Part shown: positions 21,376 through 33,245 of the stretch, piece after piece
Position numbering within the stretch: the first letter of the stretch is position 1
Layout of the letters: the number at the start of each line of letters is the position of its first letter
DNA from: Mycoplasma sp. Pen4
GTDB lineage: Bacteria > Bacillota_I > Bacilli_A > Mycoplasmatales > Metamycoplasmataceae
Direction of reading: 5' to 3'
Assembly (NCBI RefSeq): GCF_014352955.1
Contig: NZ_CP060691.1
Location: 310,001 to 374,000, forward strand
DNA length: 64,000 nucleotides
Notes under the pieces: model-generated
Told to the model about the DNA's origin: nothing
What the model saw: only the letters and a program-made list of their open reading frames with translations
The model's database searches: none
Made by a program: the position numbers and the translations under genes

Positions 21376-22758
21376 TTATTTAATTGGGTCGATAATTCCG
21401 AATGCAAATAAGATTACAAGTGCTACTAAAATTCCATATGCAAGTGCTAATAAGAACACTGCTAATCAGCTAATTGGAGTTGCTTCTTTAACAACAACTG
21501 GTTGTGTTTCAGCTGGTACTTCTTTTTCAACTGTTACAACTTCTTTATCGAATGGTGTATCAAATACTAAGAAGTGTTGTCTACGTGCATCGTATCCTAA
21601 GAAAATTGCATATATGTATGCTTCTTGTGGAACAAATCCAACATGCATGTGGTTGAATAATACGTATGATGTTCTTTGTGAAACTTTGATGTTTCCAACT
21701 AAACAACATTCTGAATATAATGCTGTTTCTGCAGAATATTCAATGTCTTTTTTACCAATAATTCTTTCTGATAATTCACCAATTGATTTTGTTAATGAAT
21801 ATGTAATTCCTGCAAGTAATTTTGAGTAGTAAACATCATCTTTGAACTCTTCTCTTAAGTATTTTGCTTCTTCTAATACGTGTTCAAAGTTAGCTTCGAT
21901 ATCTTTAACATCTTGTACTGATGTAAATGTTTCTTCAGTGATTTTTGTTGTTAATTTTTCAAGTTTTCTTGCATAAATTGCTAATACTTTAATTTGTTCT
22001 AATAATGGTAATTCACGAACATATTTATATTCTGTAATTTTGTCTTCAACAACAACTGGAATAACTTCTGGTTGAACTTCTTCAACCACTTCAACAACTG
22101 GTTGTTCTACAACTTCTTCTACCACAACTGGTTGTTCTTGTGATCTTCTCTTAAGTTCTTCAATTTCTTTAAGTAATTCTTCTTTATCTGAGTTTGAATC
22201 TTGTAATTTTTGGTAGAGTTGTTGAATTTCTTGTGAATAATCTTGGTCTGTTCTGTCTTTTAATAATGTTGTTAATTCAAGAATTTGTGCATTTAATTTT
22301 TCAATTAATAAGTCTTTGGCAGATTTTTTTCTTTCAATTTTGAAATCATCTTCTACTGGGAAGTATGTTTCGTGATCTCTTAAGATTTTAAAGTCAACAA
22401 CTGCTTTTAAATCTTTGTTTGCTTGTTTTGTTTTTCTTAATCCTGTTTCTGGGTCGATGTTTAATTCTTCTGCAGTTTCGTTGTGATCTAAGTTTCCGTC
22501 GAATTTATCAACGTTGAATTCATAAACTCTAACTTCTTTTCCGTCTCTTACTTCTGCTTCATCAATTAAAAGTCCACCTCAGATTTTCTTATCTGTTTGG
22601 AATCATGTTGCACAATCATAACCAAGTGATAAGAATCATGTCATTGCATCTTTACGTGTTTTGAATAATGCAAGAGGACTGTCTACCTTAGGGTGTTTTA
22701 AAGCTCAAGGATAGTTCTTGTCTTTATTAGGTCTGTATAAACATTGTAAACGTTTCAT
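21376..22758 (-). CDS. Tail-anchored coiled-coil protein, unknown function
   Basis: 460 aa with TGA as Trp. The order is: an N-terminal Trp/Lys-rich globular part ('NYPWALKHPKVDSPLALFK', 'RKDAMTWFLSLGYDC') that recalls small DUF2188-type folds; a coiled coil (about 150-215); a Val/Glu/Pro-rich low-complexity stretch ('PVVVEEVVEQPVVEVVEE'); a helical domain; and one C-terminal membrane helix (about 432-455). There is no signal peptide, so the bulk should face the cytoplasm. I do not recognise the family. It is a monocistronic unit with its own -10 box and terminator. Confidence 0.75.
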
Positions 22759-22831
22759 AATTTTAATTCCTCTTTCAGTTAATGTAACTATCTAATAGGC
22801 TCAAATAGTTATTTTTAGATATATATACATA

Positions 22832-22837
22832 ATTATA
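22832..22837 (-). promoter_or_regulatory. -10 box for the 460-aa protein gene
   Basis: TATAAT on the minus strand 73 bases before the ATG. The rest of the 290-bp gap to 23048 has no gene that I can support. Confidence 0.45.
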
Positions 22838-23036
22838 AATTATTTAATGACATTTTTATTATATGTAGTGTAAAAAAACCTTTTTTAACTACTGTGTAGG
22901 CATAAAAATATGTGAAATAATATAAAAACGACTGAAAAAAATGATGTTTTTTACCTTTTAATTCCTAAAATAAGGAATAAAAATATTCAGAGCTATTGGT
23001 TATTTACTTGATAATACAAATATTTGTAAAATGATT

Positions 23037-23042
23037 TATAAT
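23037..23042 (+). promoter_or_regulatory. -10 box, leaderless start of the S1-domain gene
   Basis: TATAAT is followed by six bases and then ATG 23049. Transcription normally starts 6-8 bases after the -10 box, so the mRNA would begin at or next to the start codon. This also decides the start: the upstream in-frame ATG 23031 would lie before the transcript. Confidence 0.6.
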
Positions 23043-23048
23043 AAATAT

Positions 23049-23462
23049 ATGATAAAAAACATTAACTATAAACAAGGTGATGTAGCAACTGGAAAGGTTA
23101 TTAAAACCGGTTTAAAATTCATCGTAGTTCAAGATAGATTTAGTAATGAATTTATAATTTATAAAAAAGAAGTTACAGATTATATTAAAAACAAGTTAAC
23201 AGACATTTTCACTCAAGGTGAAATAATTAACTTTATAGTACTATCATATAATCCTAAAAAATCTCAAGGACAAGGATCATTTAAACGTAATCACCCAAAT
23301 CACGTTAAACGTGATGTTATCTGCAATATTAAAAAATGTGCAGAACTTAAAGAAACATCTAGTGGATTTGCTAATTTGTACACTCATATGATGAGTTCAT
23401 TAGAAGAAAATAACGAATCAAACAATAAAATAGAACTAGAAATATCAAACGAAGTAGAATAA
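23049..23462 (+). CDS. S1 RNA-binding domain protein
   Basis: 137 aa. The N-terminal 70 residues look like an S1 fold: 'QGDVATGKVIKTGLKFIVVQ' resembles the opening strands, and 'FTQGEIINFIVLSYNPKK' the closing strands. A basic patch 'GSFKRNHPNHVKRD' follows, then an acidic tail. It resembles small general-stress/YugI-type S1 proteins that bind ribosomes or mRNA. The central part is weakly conserved, so the exact family is uncertain. It is followed 20 bp later by the PGI-like gene. Confidence 0.7.
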   Translation: MIKNINYKQGDVATGKVIKTGLKFIVVQDRFSNEFIIYKKEVTDYIKNKLTDIFTQGEIINFIVLSYNPKKSQGQGSFKRNHPNHVKRDVICNIKKCAELKETSSGFANLYTHMMSSLEENNESNNKIELEISNEVE

Positions 23463-23482
23463 AATAATTAAAATGGAGCAAA

Positions 23483-24745
23483 ATGTCATTAATAACTCTA
23501 AGAAAGAATTACTTTCAAAATAATGCTGAAAAAGAAAAAGAATCAAATAAAGCTAATGAAATAATCGAGCAAATTAAATCATTAAATTTCAAAGGTTCTT
23601 CTTTTTTGGGTTTCGATGATATTGCAATCAACTTCACCTTAAATGGTGTTGATCAAATATTAAGCTTCGTTGATAAACTTTATAAAAGAAATATTGACAT
23701 CTTAATAATCTGAACTAAAAAAGAAATTCAAATTGGAATTGAAGCAGCATTAGAATTTATTTTTGGTAAATACGACTATAATCAAGATAAAAAAATCCAA
23801 TTAGTGTTTATCAATGAACAACAAACACCTGAGTATATTGATAAAGAAATAACATATCAATTAAATAAAAATCAAGACAAAAATATCTCATTATTATTTT
23901 TAGATAGTTTTGGGAACAATGAATCACAAAAATATTCTATTGAAACATTTATCTCAAAATTCAATCATCAAGCGAGTGAGTTCTTAATTCAAAAATCAAT
24001 TTACTACATCGGAAGCAGAAAAACATACACAAGCATAACAAATGTAAATGTTCCATATGAAAACATCTTCTTTGTCTCAGATGATATTCATAGTGAATAT
24101 TCGCTTGTATCTGAACTTAGTATGATTTTATTAGCAACTCAAGGCGTAAATATTCAAAACATGATCGATGGATATGCAAATATGAGTCAAAAGATTCTTA
24201 ATCCAGATATTTACTTCAACGTTGCACTTGATTTAGCAATGGTATTCAATGCTAATTTAAGCAAAAAAGAACATCATGGAGTTAATAATATTTTTATTGC
24301 ATATGATGTCTTTGCTAAAAAACTTGCAAAACTTTTCTCATATATGTTTAATAAAACAACCTTAGAACTAGGTGTATTAAATTCAGCTCTAGATTTTCCA
24401 ACACAAATTTCAACCTATGGCCAAACACTATTGACTAGTGATGATTCAATTTTTGTTAACTTTATTACAATTAAAGAAAAACTATTTGATTATCAAACTT
24501 CATCGAACTTAGAAAATGATGATTTAATTGATCAATTAAAACCATTAACAATTAATCAATTTAATGCTGAGAGTTTCACAACGTTTAATAACTACTTAAC
24601 AAGTTATAATAGTGACTTAAAATCAATACAAATCGAAATCCAAAACAACTCTGAACAGGCATTAGGTGAATTAATTTCATTGTTATATTGAAGCAGAATT
24701 TTCTATTGTGTTTTAAACGATTTAGATTCATTCAAAATCAATTAA
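23483..24745 (+). CDS. Glucose-6-phosphate isomerase homologue, probably inactive
   Basis: 420 aa. The whole length follows bacterial PGI collinearly: 'GSSFLGFDDIA' corresponds to GSDFLGW(V)DLP, 'SDDIHSEYSLVSELSMILLA' to the [20 protein letters not shown] block, and 'ALDFPTQISTYGQ' to the (V)DFTTDLHSMGQ block. Key motifs are lost. The GIGGSYLGA loop is 'WTKKEIQIG', SGTTTE is 'FGNNES', GGR is 'HSE' and DLHS is 'QIST'. The C-terminal helix with NPFDQPGVEAYK, which includes the catalytic Lys, is missing. So the fold is probably kept but sugar-phosphate binding and catalysis are not. It is translated from ATG 23483 with GGAG upstream and is uninterrupted, which argues for a retained, different function. 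Confidence 0.72.
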
Positions 24746-24747
24746 AA

Positions 24748-24772
24748 AATCCACGATAACGTGGATTTTATT
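24748..24772. terminator. Bidirectional terminator
   Basis: 8-bp stem AATCCACG / CGTGGATT with loop ATAA, an A run on the left and T run on the right. It sits between the stop codons of convergent genes (24745 and 24773). Confidence 0.9.
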
Positions 24773-26719
24773 TTACTTTTGTTTATTGTTTTCTCAAAGT
24801 TTTCAATATGCACCTTTTGAATTCATTAATTCATCATGTGAACCATTTTCAATGATTTCACCTTCTTTTAAAACTAGAATTTTATCAGCATGAACAATTG
24901 TGCTCAAACGGTGTGCAATAATGAATGAAGTACGATTTTCAATTAATCTATTCATTGCATTATTCACGATATGTTCTGTGTGCGTATCGATATTTGATGT
25001 CGCTTCATCAAGAATTAAAACAGGTGGGTTCTTGTAATTTGCTCTTGCTATTGCAACAAGTTGTTTTTGACCTTGAGATAGGTTCGAACCTGAATTTACT
25101 AATATTGTTTCATATTCATCTTGCATCTTGTTGATGTGTGTGTTTAAATTAGCTGCTTCAGTTACATTTTTAAGTAAATAATCATCAATTCCTTCTGTAC
25201 CATAGATAATGTTGTTTTTAACGGTATCAGTGAATAAATGTGCTTCTTGAAGTATATAACCAATTGATTTTCTTAATGATGCTTTTTCAATATCTTTGAT
25301 ATTGATATCATCATAGAAAATATCTCCTTTAGAGACCTCATAAAAACGAGTTATTAAGTTAACGATTGTTGTTTTACCAGCACCGGTTGCTCCAACAAGT
25401 GCAACTTTTTCACCAGCGTTTGCAATAAATGAAATATCTCTTAAGGTTCAATGATCTTGATATTTAAATCAAACATTTCTAAATTCAATTTTACCTTCAA
25501 CAAATTTATATTGACATTTTCTATCACTCGATTTAGGGAATTTTCATGCATATTTACCATAATTTTCGCTCATTGGTATTTCAATGTAATGATTATTTGC
25601 TTCTTCAACTTTTACAAGTTTAATCTTACCTTCATCAATTTCAACTGGTACATCAAGTAAGTCAAAAACACGTTTTGTTCCAGCAAGAGCAAGAATAATG
25701 ATATTTGCATTTTGCGTCATGGTTGAAATTGGACCTGAGAAACTTTTAGCAAATTGTGTGAATGAAATAATTGTCCCAATTGTTAATCCAATAATGCTTC
25801 ATAAATTAGCTTGTGCAGTTGGTGAGACATAAATCGTTATTAATGCACCAACTAAAACCACTATGGCATAGGCAATATTACCTATATTTTGTGCAACTGG
25901 GAAAATAATATTTGAGAAGAATTCTGAACGGAAGTTTTGTTTCGCTAGTTCAGCATTATGGTTCTGATATTGTTGAATAGCGTCATTTTCTTGATTAAAC
26001 ATTTTAATAGTTTTTAAACCAGCAATATTTTCATCTGCAAAACCAGTGATTTCACCAATTTTTTGTTGTTTATTTCTAAATGCTTTTGATGATTGTTTAC
26101 CAATGAAATAAGCTGATAAAAATATAAATATAACTGATACTAACATAATCAATGCTAATATTCAACTAAATACAAACATAACAATTACAGCTACAAAAAT
26201 AACTATTGAAGACTGTATCATAGATGGAAATGATTTTGACAAGAATTGTTTCAGTGTATCAATATCCGAAGTGAAATGAGCTAAAAGTTTTCCTTTTGCA
26301 GTTCCATCAAAAGTTTGAACTGCTAAGTTTTGAACATGTTTATATAAGTCATTACGAAGCTTTGTGATAACTTTATATGTCACATTGATCATTATTCTAT
26401 TGGCAGCAAAACCAGAGAGTACAGCAACTAAAAATAGTGTTGCAGATCCAAAGATAATCAATTGGAATTTTTGATAATCAAAGGCGCTAGTGCGATCTGC
26501 TGCATCATTAACTTTTACTAATAAACCTTGGTAGATGATTTGACCTATAAATACTTGATTGTATAACATACCGCTAGTACTCAAAATAATTAAGAATCCA
26601 ACAAGCAATAAACTTAATTTGTGTTCTGCTCAAATGATCCTAAAAAGTCTTTTAAAAGTGCTTTTTTTGTCTTTGCTAGAGAGTTGTTCAAACTTAGCAT
26701 TAGTCGATTGTATTCTCAT
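24773..26719 (-). CDS. ABC exporter half-transporter, consensus ATP site
   Basis: 648 aa. The N-terminal 330 residues contain six membrane helices and the rest is the ATPase domain. Walker A is 'GATGAGKTT', the signature is 'LSQGQKQLVA', Walker B 'VLILDEATSNID' with the catalytic Glu, and the H-loop 'IIAHRLST' with His. Family and layout are those of type IV (multidrug/lipid) ABC exporters. It overlaps the upstream half-transporter gene by 20 bp, as expected for a heterodimer. The substrate is unknown. An ArsR-type regulator lies directly upstream of the pair. Confidence 0.92.
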
Positions 26720-28466
26720 CTAAACCTCCCGCATTTTGTTGGATTTCATATAACTCTTTGTAGAATTCGTTAGTTTCAAATAATTGGCTATGCGTTCCTA
26801 TTTGTTCAATTTTTCCATCTTTAAAAATTACAATTCTGTCACAATTTTTAATTGATGAAACCTTTTGAGCGATGATAATTTTTGTACATGAATTAATTTT
26901 ATTTAATGCTTGTTTTATTTCTGCTTCGGTTTTAAAATCAACTGCCGAAGTAGCGTCATCTAAAATTAAGATTTTAGGCTGTTTGATTAAAGCACGTGCA
27001 ATACATAATCTTTGACGTTGTCCACCCGAGAAGTTTGAACCTTTTTGTGTAACGACAGAATCAAGCTTTTCTGGAAGGTTTATTACATAATCATAGATGT
27101 TTGCGTATTTTAATGCTTGATAAATTTCTTCATCTGTTGCATCAGGTTTACCAAATTTCATATTGCTTCTAATTGTTCCAGAGAATAAAATATTATCTTG
27201 GAAAACAGTTGCTATTTGAGAAGTTGTGTTTTGGATATCAAGATCTTTGAGATCAATATCATTGAATAATACTGTTCCATTATCAGGATCATAAAATCTA
27301 TTGATTAAATTGATAAATGTTGTCTTACCAGAACCAGTTTCACCAATAATTCCAATTGTTTCACTTGGTAAGATATCAATATTGATATCATTTAAAGCCT
27401 TTGCAGTTGTATTATGATATGAAAAATTAACGTTTTTAAATTCAATACTTCCATCTAAATCTACCACTAAGGCATTTTCATTATTTTTAATACTTGGGTC
27501 ACGTTTGATAATTTCATCAATTCTTTTCTTAGTAGGTATTGCCATTAAGACAAATCCCATAACATTCATTAACCCCATTAATGAACCCGAAACCATTCAA
27601 ATGTATGAACTAAAAGCAATAATTGAACCAATTTGAATTTTTTTAGATAAATATAAATTAGTACCAATTACAGCAAGCGCAATAACACTCATGAAAATTG
27701 CTCCCATAATTACTAATGTACTTCATGTAATGTTTTTTTCTGCTTCAGTATTTGTATCTCTTAGCTTGTTTGTAATTTCTTTCATACGTTTGAATTCAAA
27801 CTCTTCTGTAACATATGATTTAATCGTTCTAATTCCATAAAGGTTTTCTTGAACTTTTTGGTTATATTTGTCATATTGTCTATAAAGACGCTTAAATTTA
27901 GGGTTAGTTGTTTTTCATATGAAAAGTGTTGATATAGCAATAAATGGTATTGTAACTAAGAATATACCAGACAATTCTACCGATTCGTGAATTGAGAAAA
28001 CAAGTGCAACAACAAACATAATTGGTAGTCTTATAAGTGTTCTAATGAGTAAGTTAAAAGACATCTGAATGTTGTTTACATCATTATTTAAGCGGTTTAA
28101 GATTGCGCCACTGCTAAAATAATCTATGTCATTAAATGAAAAAATCTGAACTTTTGCAAAAATATGATTCCTAATGTTTTGTGCATATCTCGACGAGGCT
28201 TTTGCCGACATAAATGAACTTAATATACCTGTGGTTAAGGCGCCAAAGGCAAAAACAATTAATAAAATTGCATTTTTTCAAATGTGTTTCATCACAATTT
28301 GGTCAGATGGTTTTCGTATTTCATCAATAATTTGACCTGCTAAACCAGGCATAGCAACTTGTGAAATAACTTCAATGATTCCAATGATAATAGTTATTGC
28401 CGCAAATAATCTAACACCTTTAGTTAGCGTCCAAAATGAGACTTCCTTATTTTTAGTTGTTTTCAT
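26700..28466 (-). CDS. ABC exporter half-transporter, degenerate ATP site
   Basis: 588 aa, six-helix membrane domain plus ATPase domain. Walker A 'GETGSGKTT' (about residue 377) and signature 'FSGGQRQRLCIARAL' are intact. Walker B is 'ILILDDATSAVD', with Asp replacing the catalytic Glu, and the H-loop is 'IIIAQKVSS', with Gln replacing His. These are the substitutions known from one partner of heterodimeric exporters (BmrCD, TM287/288 type), so it should pair with the overlapping downstream gene. AAAAGGA precedes the ATG. The gene starts 35 bp after the arsR-type gene. Confidence 0.92.
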
Positions 28467-28501
28467 TTTTATTCCTTTTTAATTTAGAAAAAAGAAAGTA
28501 A

Positions 28502-28870
28502 TTATTTATTACCTTCTATGTTACATTTATTTTCATGCACATGCGTTTGTTGCTCATGTCCATCATTAATACATTTACACAATATTTTATCAAATGATTC
28601 AAGATCAATTATTTCTTCAATTAAGACACCATATTTTTTTACGAATTCTGGTGAAATATAGTAATAACTAAATAAACCATCTTTTTTAACAGCTACTATA
28701 CCTTCTGTTCTTAAATTTGATAAGTGTTTTGAAATATTAGCTTGTTTTCCACCAATTAGCTCAACTAATTCATGAACATCACATTCACGTTCGTGACATG
28801 TATATAGGTGAATTATTAATTTAAGTTTTATTGGTGATGATAATATTTTTAATAATTTACTTAATTTCAT
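28502..28870 (-). CDS. ArsR/SmtB-family repressor
   Basis: 122 aa from ATG 28870, which has GGAGG seven bases upstream; an in-frame ATG at 28882 overlapping the helicase stop (TAATG) would add four residues. It is a winged helix-turn-helix with recognition helix 'GKQANISKHLSNLRTEGIV' and wing 'KKDGLFSYYYIS'. Putative metal ligands are 'CHERECDVHEL' near residue 30, like the Cys-x-Cys-Asp element of metal-sensing relatives. The C-terminal 'CKCINDGHEQQTHVHENKC' is very rich in Cys/His. Metal or thiol control of the downstream ABC exporter is inferred. Confidence 0.88.
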   Translation of the reverse strand: MKLSKLLKILSSPIKLKLIIHLYTCHERECDVHELVELIGGKQANISKHLSNLRTEGIVAVKKDGLFSYYYISPEFVKKYGVLIEEIIDLESFDKILCKCINDGHEQQTHVHENKCNIEGNK

Positions 28871-28881
28871 ATTTTCCTCCA

Positions 28882-31800
28882 TTAAAACTCGTCATCAAGT
28901 GATGAGTCAAAGATTCATTCTTTTGTTGCATCACTCATTGATGGCACATTTTGGTTAACTGTTTGTTTTGAATTTTTAACATTTAATTTTTCTAAAACTT
29001 CTTGTTCTTTTTGTGCATCTATTTCAGTTGTTTCTTTGTTGGTTTGAATTTCTTTTGTACTTTTACCTCAATTTAAGACAAATTCATCATCTGCTTCATC
29101 TTCTTCATCATTGAATAGAATTTCTTCTTGTCCTTCATTTTGCTCTTGATTTTCTTCACTAGATTCTTCATCTGAATCTGGAGCAACTAACTCATCATCA
29201 ACCACAAATTGTTCTTCATTTTCAGCAATAACAGTTTCTTTGTCTAATTCAGTTTCTAATGAAGTAGTTTGATTTTGATTATCTAATTCATCAATGTTTT
29301 TAGTTCTGCCTTCTTCGTCTTCATAAGCACTAAAACCAAAGATATTTTCTGAAGTATTTAAGATTTCATCATCAAATCAATTATCAATATTTTGTTCTTC
29401 TTGAACTTTGCTTGATTCAGGATTTTCAACGTTATCAATTTCAACTTCTTTTTCATATACTTCAATGTTGTTTGTTTCATCCATTTCTAATGGTGTTTCC
29501 ATGTTTTCGTTTTCATTAAAATTATTAATTAACTCTTCAATACCATCAGTGCTGTCTAAATGATCTTCAACGAATTCATCTTGCTCATTAATTTGTTCAT
29601 CATTTTCTACATCTAAATTTTCTTGAGTTGGAGCAATCGTTGTTTGATCTACTAAAAATTCTTCTTCAATAAGTTTTTCTTCACTATTTTCAAAAAATTC
29701 AGGTGTTTCTTGGACTTCTGCGCCTTTGTCTAAGTCTGATAAGTCAAATTCATTAAATAAATGAGTTTCAATAGTTTTATCATTAATTTCAATTTCAGAA
29801 GTTTCAACTAATTCAGCTTGTTTTTCAATTTCTTGAGTAGTTTCATGAGTGACTTCTTTAGTTTCAATTGGATTGAAAACATTATCTAAAGTATCAGCTG
29901 CATCGTTATGATTTGTTTCTTTTGTGAATTCTAATTCTGTTGAATCATCAGCGAAGTGACTTGAAAAGAATTTATCATCTTGTTTTACAAGTTCAATTTG
30001 ACTTGTGATTTCTGCAGTTGCATCTTGAATTGTTTCTGTTTGTTCATACTTGTTAATAATGTATGTATGTGTTTTATTATTGATTGAATCCTCTTGGAAT
30101 CTAACAAGATTATCAACATTAAATCATTCTTTAACATCGTTTTGAATATCGATTCAATTTAATGGGTTAACAATAACTAAATCGTACTGCTTAGATTTTA
30201 AGAACTTCATTGCATCATATAATTTCGCATATTGTTCAATTGAATTTGCGTAATTAAATGTATCAAAACAAATACATTTAAATGGGATTTTGTTGAATGT
30301 AACAACTAAATCAATATCGTTTGAACCAACAGTGTAGTTTTTAAAGATTTCAAAACGAATATCATCTTGAATTCTTTCTTTAATTTTGTTGAAAACAAGA
30401 TCTTTAAATCATTCATCTTTTGCAATTGTGTTAGAGATAACATTATGATTATTAGCAAATGATTTTTGTAATAATTTCATTCTATCTAATGTAGTCATTT
30501 CTAAATATTCAAGTCATTTTTTGAATATTTTCATATCATCTGACATATCTCCATTTGATGTTACGTCATCCGACATAATTGTTTTGACAATAATCATCTT
30601 GTCTTTTGCTCTTGATATCGTTACGTTTAAGGCGTTTTTACCACCTGGACGACAAACGTATGTTGAATTTAATTTTGTATCTTTATCATATGCGACAGTA
30701 GCAACAACTAAATCAGCTTCATCACCTTGAATATTTTCGATATTTCTGATTAAAAGTTTTTTATCATGAATTGCTTCTTCAAGTTGTGGATGGTGACGAT
30801 AAATTAAATTAGTTATATATTCTGCTTGTTTGGAGTTGAATGATAAAAGAATAATTTTGTTGTATTTATCTAAGTTTTCAATTACTTTATCAATTGCTAA
30901 TTTAGCTTCAGCGATATTTTGTGTATTTTCTCACTTACCATCAACTTGGAAAACTTCAATTGGTTCATCATTTCAAACTGATGCAGAATCAAGCACATCT
31001 AATTTACCATCGTAGAAGTATTTGCTTGAATAAGTCATTAATGCAGCATGATTTGAACGATAGTTTTTATCAAGCATAACATTATGTACACCTAATGAAA
31101 GCGCATAATCTAAGACAGATTCAACTTGACCAAAGATAGAATCATCAGTATATCTGATTCCAAATCAGTTACTTGGCTTCATTTGTTCAGTATCACCAGC
31201 AAGAATCTTGATTTTTGCTAAGTATAAAATTGGTAAAGCATTTTCAATGAAAATTTGACTTGATTCATCAAGGATCGCATAATCAAATTCATTTTTTGAT
31301 CAACCTGATAAATCAGTATTTGGAGTTGCAATAATAATTGGATAAATTAATTTAATAATCTGTGAGTACTTTTTAACAAAACGATATGGTTCAAGATTGT
31401 TAATACGAACAGATTGTGCAAACTCACGGTAAAGTCTCTTTTGCTCTTCATTAAAATTGTTAATTCTTTCGAAAATCATTTCAGTGATAATTAAACGAAG
31501 GTTTTCTTGGTTTGAAACAATTGGTTTGTGTGCTAATTCTTTATTTAACTTAATTAAATTATTAAGTTTTTTGAATGGACTATATTCTGAATCAACATTA
31601 TTGAATCCAATTGTTTTAATAAAGTTCATTAAGTCCGCAAATGATCCATCGAAATTAGGCATTTCGTGATCGATTTGTTGACCGATTTTTTTGATTTCAT
31701 AATACTTCTTAATAAATGGGAAAAATTGCAATTTAGCAAGTCTTAACATTTCTTTTGAAGTGTTTGTTGTAGGTTTGTCTGGATATTTTAAATCACGTGG

Positions 31801-33231
31801 TAATTTAAGTAAAAAGTCCATTTGTTTTTGTAAATCAAAGTTTGGTTGGTGTTCTTTGATATAGAAGTATGCTTTTAAAACATTTTGCGAAAGTGAATCA
31901 TTAAGATATTCTGATGCTTTTGAGATGAATTCGATTTCTTTCTTAGAAACAATTCCAAATGTTTCGATTTTACGTTGATCATTGAAGTTTTCAAGCATAT
32001 CTAAGTATTCTTTGATTGGTTTATAGAATGTCTTACGTTTCATTTCTTTAGAGTTTAAAATGAATAAACAAAATGGAGCAAGTGATTCCATACGATGACG
32101 AATAACTTCTAATGCTGCTTTCTTTTGCGATGCAACAATAGCTGTTTTTCCATAGAATAAAATGTTTGTAAGAATATTAACAATTGTTTGTGATTTTCCA
32201 GTTCCGGGTGGACCTCAAATAACTGTGTTTTGATTAAGTGCAGATAAAATTGCCTTATCTTGTGAAAGGTTTGATGGGGTAATTCTAAATAATTTTAAAT
32301 CTGGATTAAAGACTAATGAATTAACAACATTTTTATAAACATTCTTATTGAATTCAACTTTGATAATATCATCCATTTCATCATTTAAGATGATATCTTT
32401 CATACGATTACGTGAGTAACCACCTCATGGTTGATAAATACCTAAAACTGAACCAGGGTAGAAACGAAGGTTTTCATTTTGAATTTCGTCAATTGTTAAA
32501 CTATTAAATGGTTCAGCAAGTGTTTTTGGAAGTTCATAAAGGTTTTCTCAATCTTCTTTAAGTTTTGACATTAAACTCTCGATTTTATAATCTTTGAAGT
32601 CTGTGTCTATGTTGATATTGAATTCGTTATTGTTAAGGAAGAATAATAATTTTTCATTAACTTTAATATCACCTTCTGATTTAATATTTGGTTTACCATT
32701 TGAAAATGTGATTGTAGCTTCTTTTAAGAATAATGGTGCATAAATTGCTTTATCATCTTTTCTAAAGCTTACAAATAAGAAACCAATGTGTAATGGTCAA
32801 ATATTTGTTTCATCTAAAATGTTTGTTACTTTATCATTTAATAATTTTCATTTTAAAAGTGACTTTTGAAGTTTGAGTTCAAGTTGATTAAGAATCTTTT
32901 CACGGTTATATTCATAATCTTCTCTAATATTTTCAGCATTATATTTAATTCCTAATGCTTTAGCAACTTCATCGTTCTTTTCCATGTATAAAGCAAGATT
33001 CTCACCATTTGTAATATTCTTAACTCTCTTGATGAATTCAACAATTCTATTATCAAGAGCAGAAATTTCAAATGTGTCTGATTTATACATTTTCTCAAAA
33101 TTATTCTCGCCAACTAATGAGTATAAATCGATAAAGTATTTGTTGTTAATCTTAGTGAAAATCGATGAATCATTTTGTGATACATCAAGTAAGTTATCTA
33201 GGATTACTTTGTATTTTGAATTTTCATTCAT
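28882..33231 (-). CDS. Giant SF1 helicase with nuclease-like domain and acidic tail
   Basis: 1449 aa; ATG 33231 is preferred to GTG 33240 because AAAGGTGG lies just before it. The order is: an N-terminal 330-residue domain like those preceding Upf1-type helicases (DUF4011-like by position); Walker A 'WGPPGTGKSQT' (about 339); a helical insert; Walker B 'YAILDES' (about 652); and motifs 'LDKNYRSN' and 'IQGDEADLVVATV' with 'NALNVTISRAKDKMI'. Next is a segment 'YTVGSNDIDLVVTFNKIPFK' resembling a degenerate PD-(D/E)xK fold, then about 350 very acidic, probably disordered residues. Such helicases occur in mycoplasmas generally. DNA/RNA repair or defence is inferred. The stop overlaps a possible arsR start. 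Confidence 0.85.
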
Positions 33232-33245
33232 TTTATCCACCTTTC

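Noticed and set aside
23031-23048. Upstream ATG 23031 as start of the S1-domain protein
   Set aside because: It lies before the TATAAT that should drive the gene and has no ribosome binding site.
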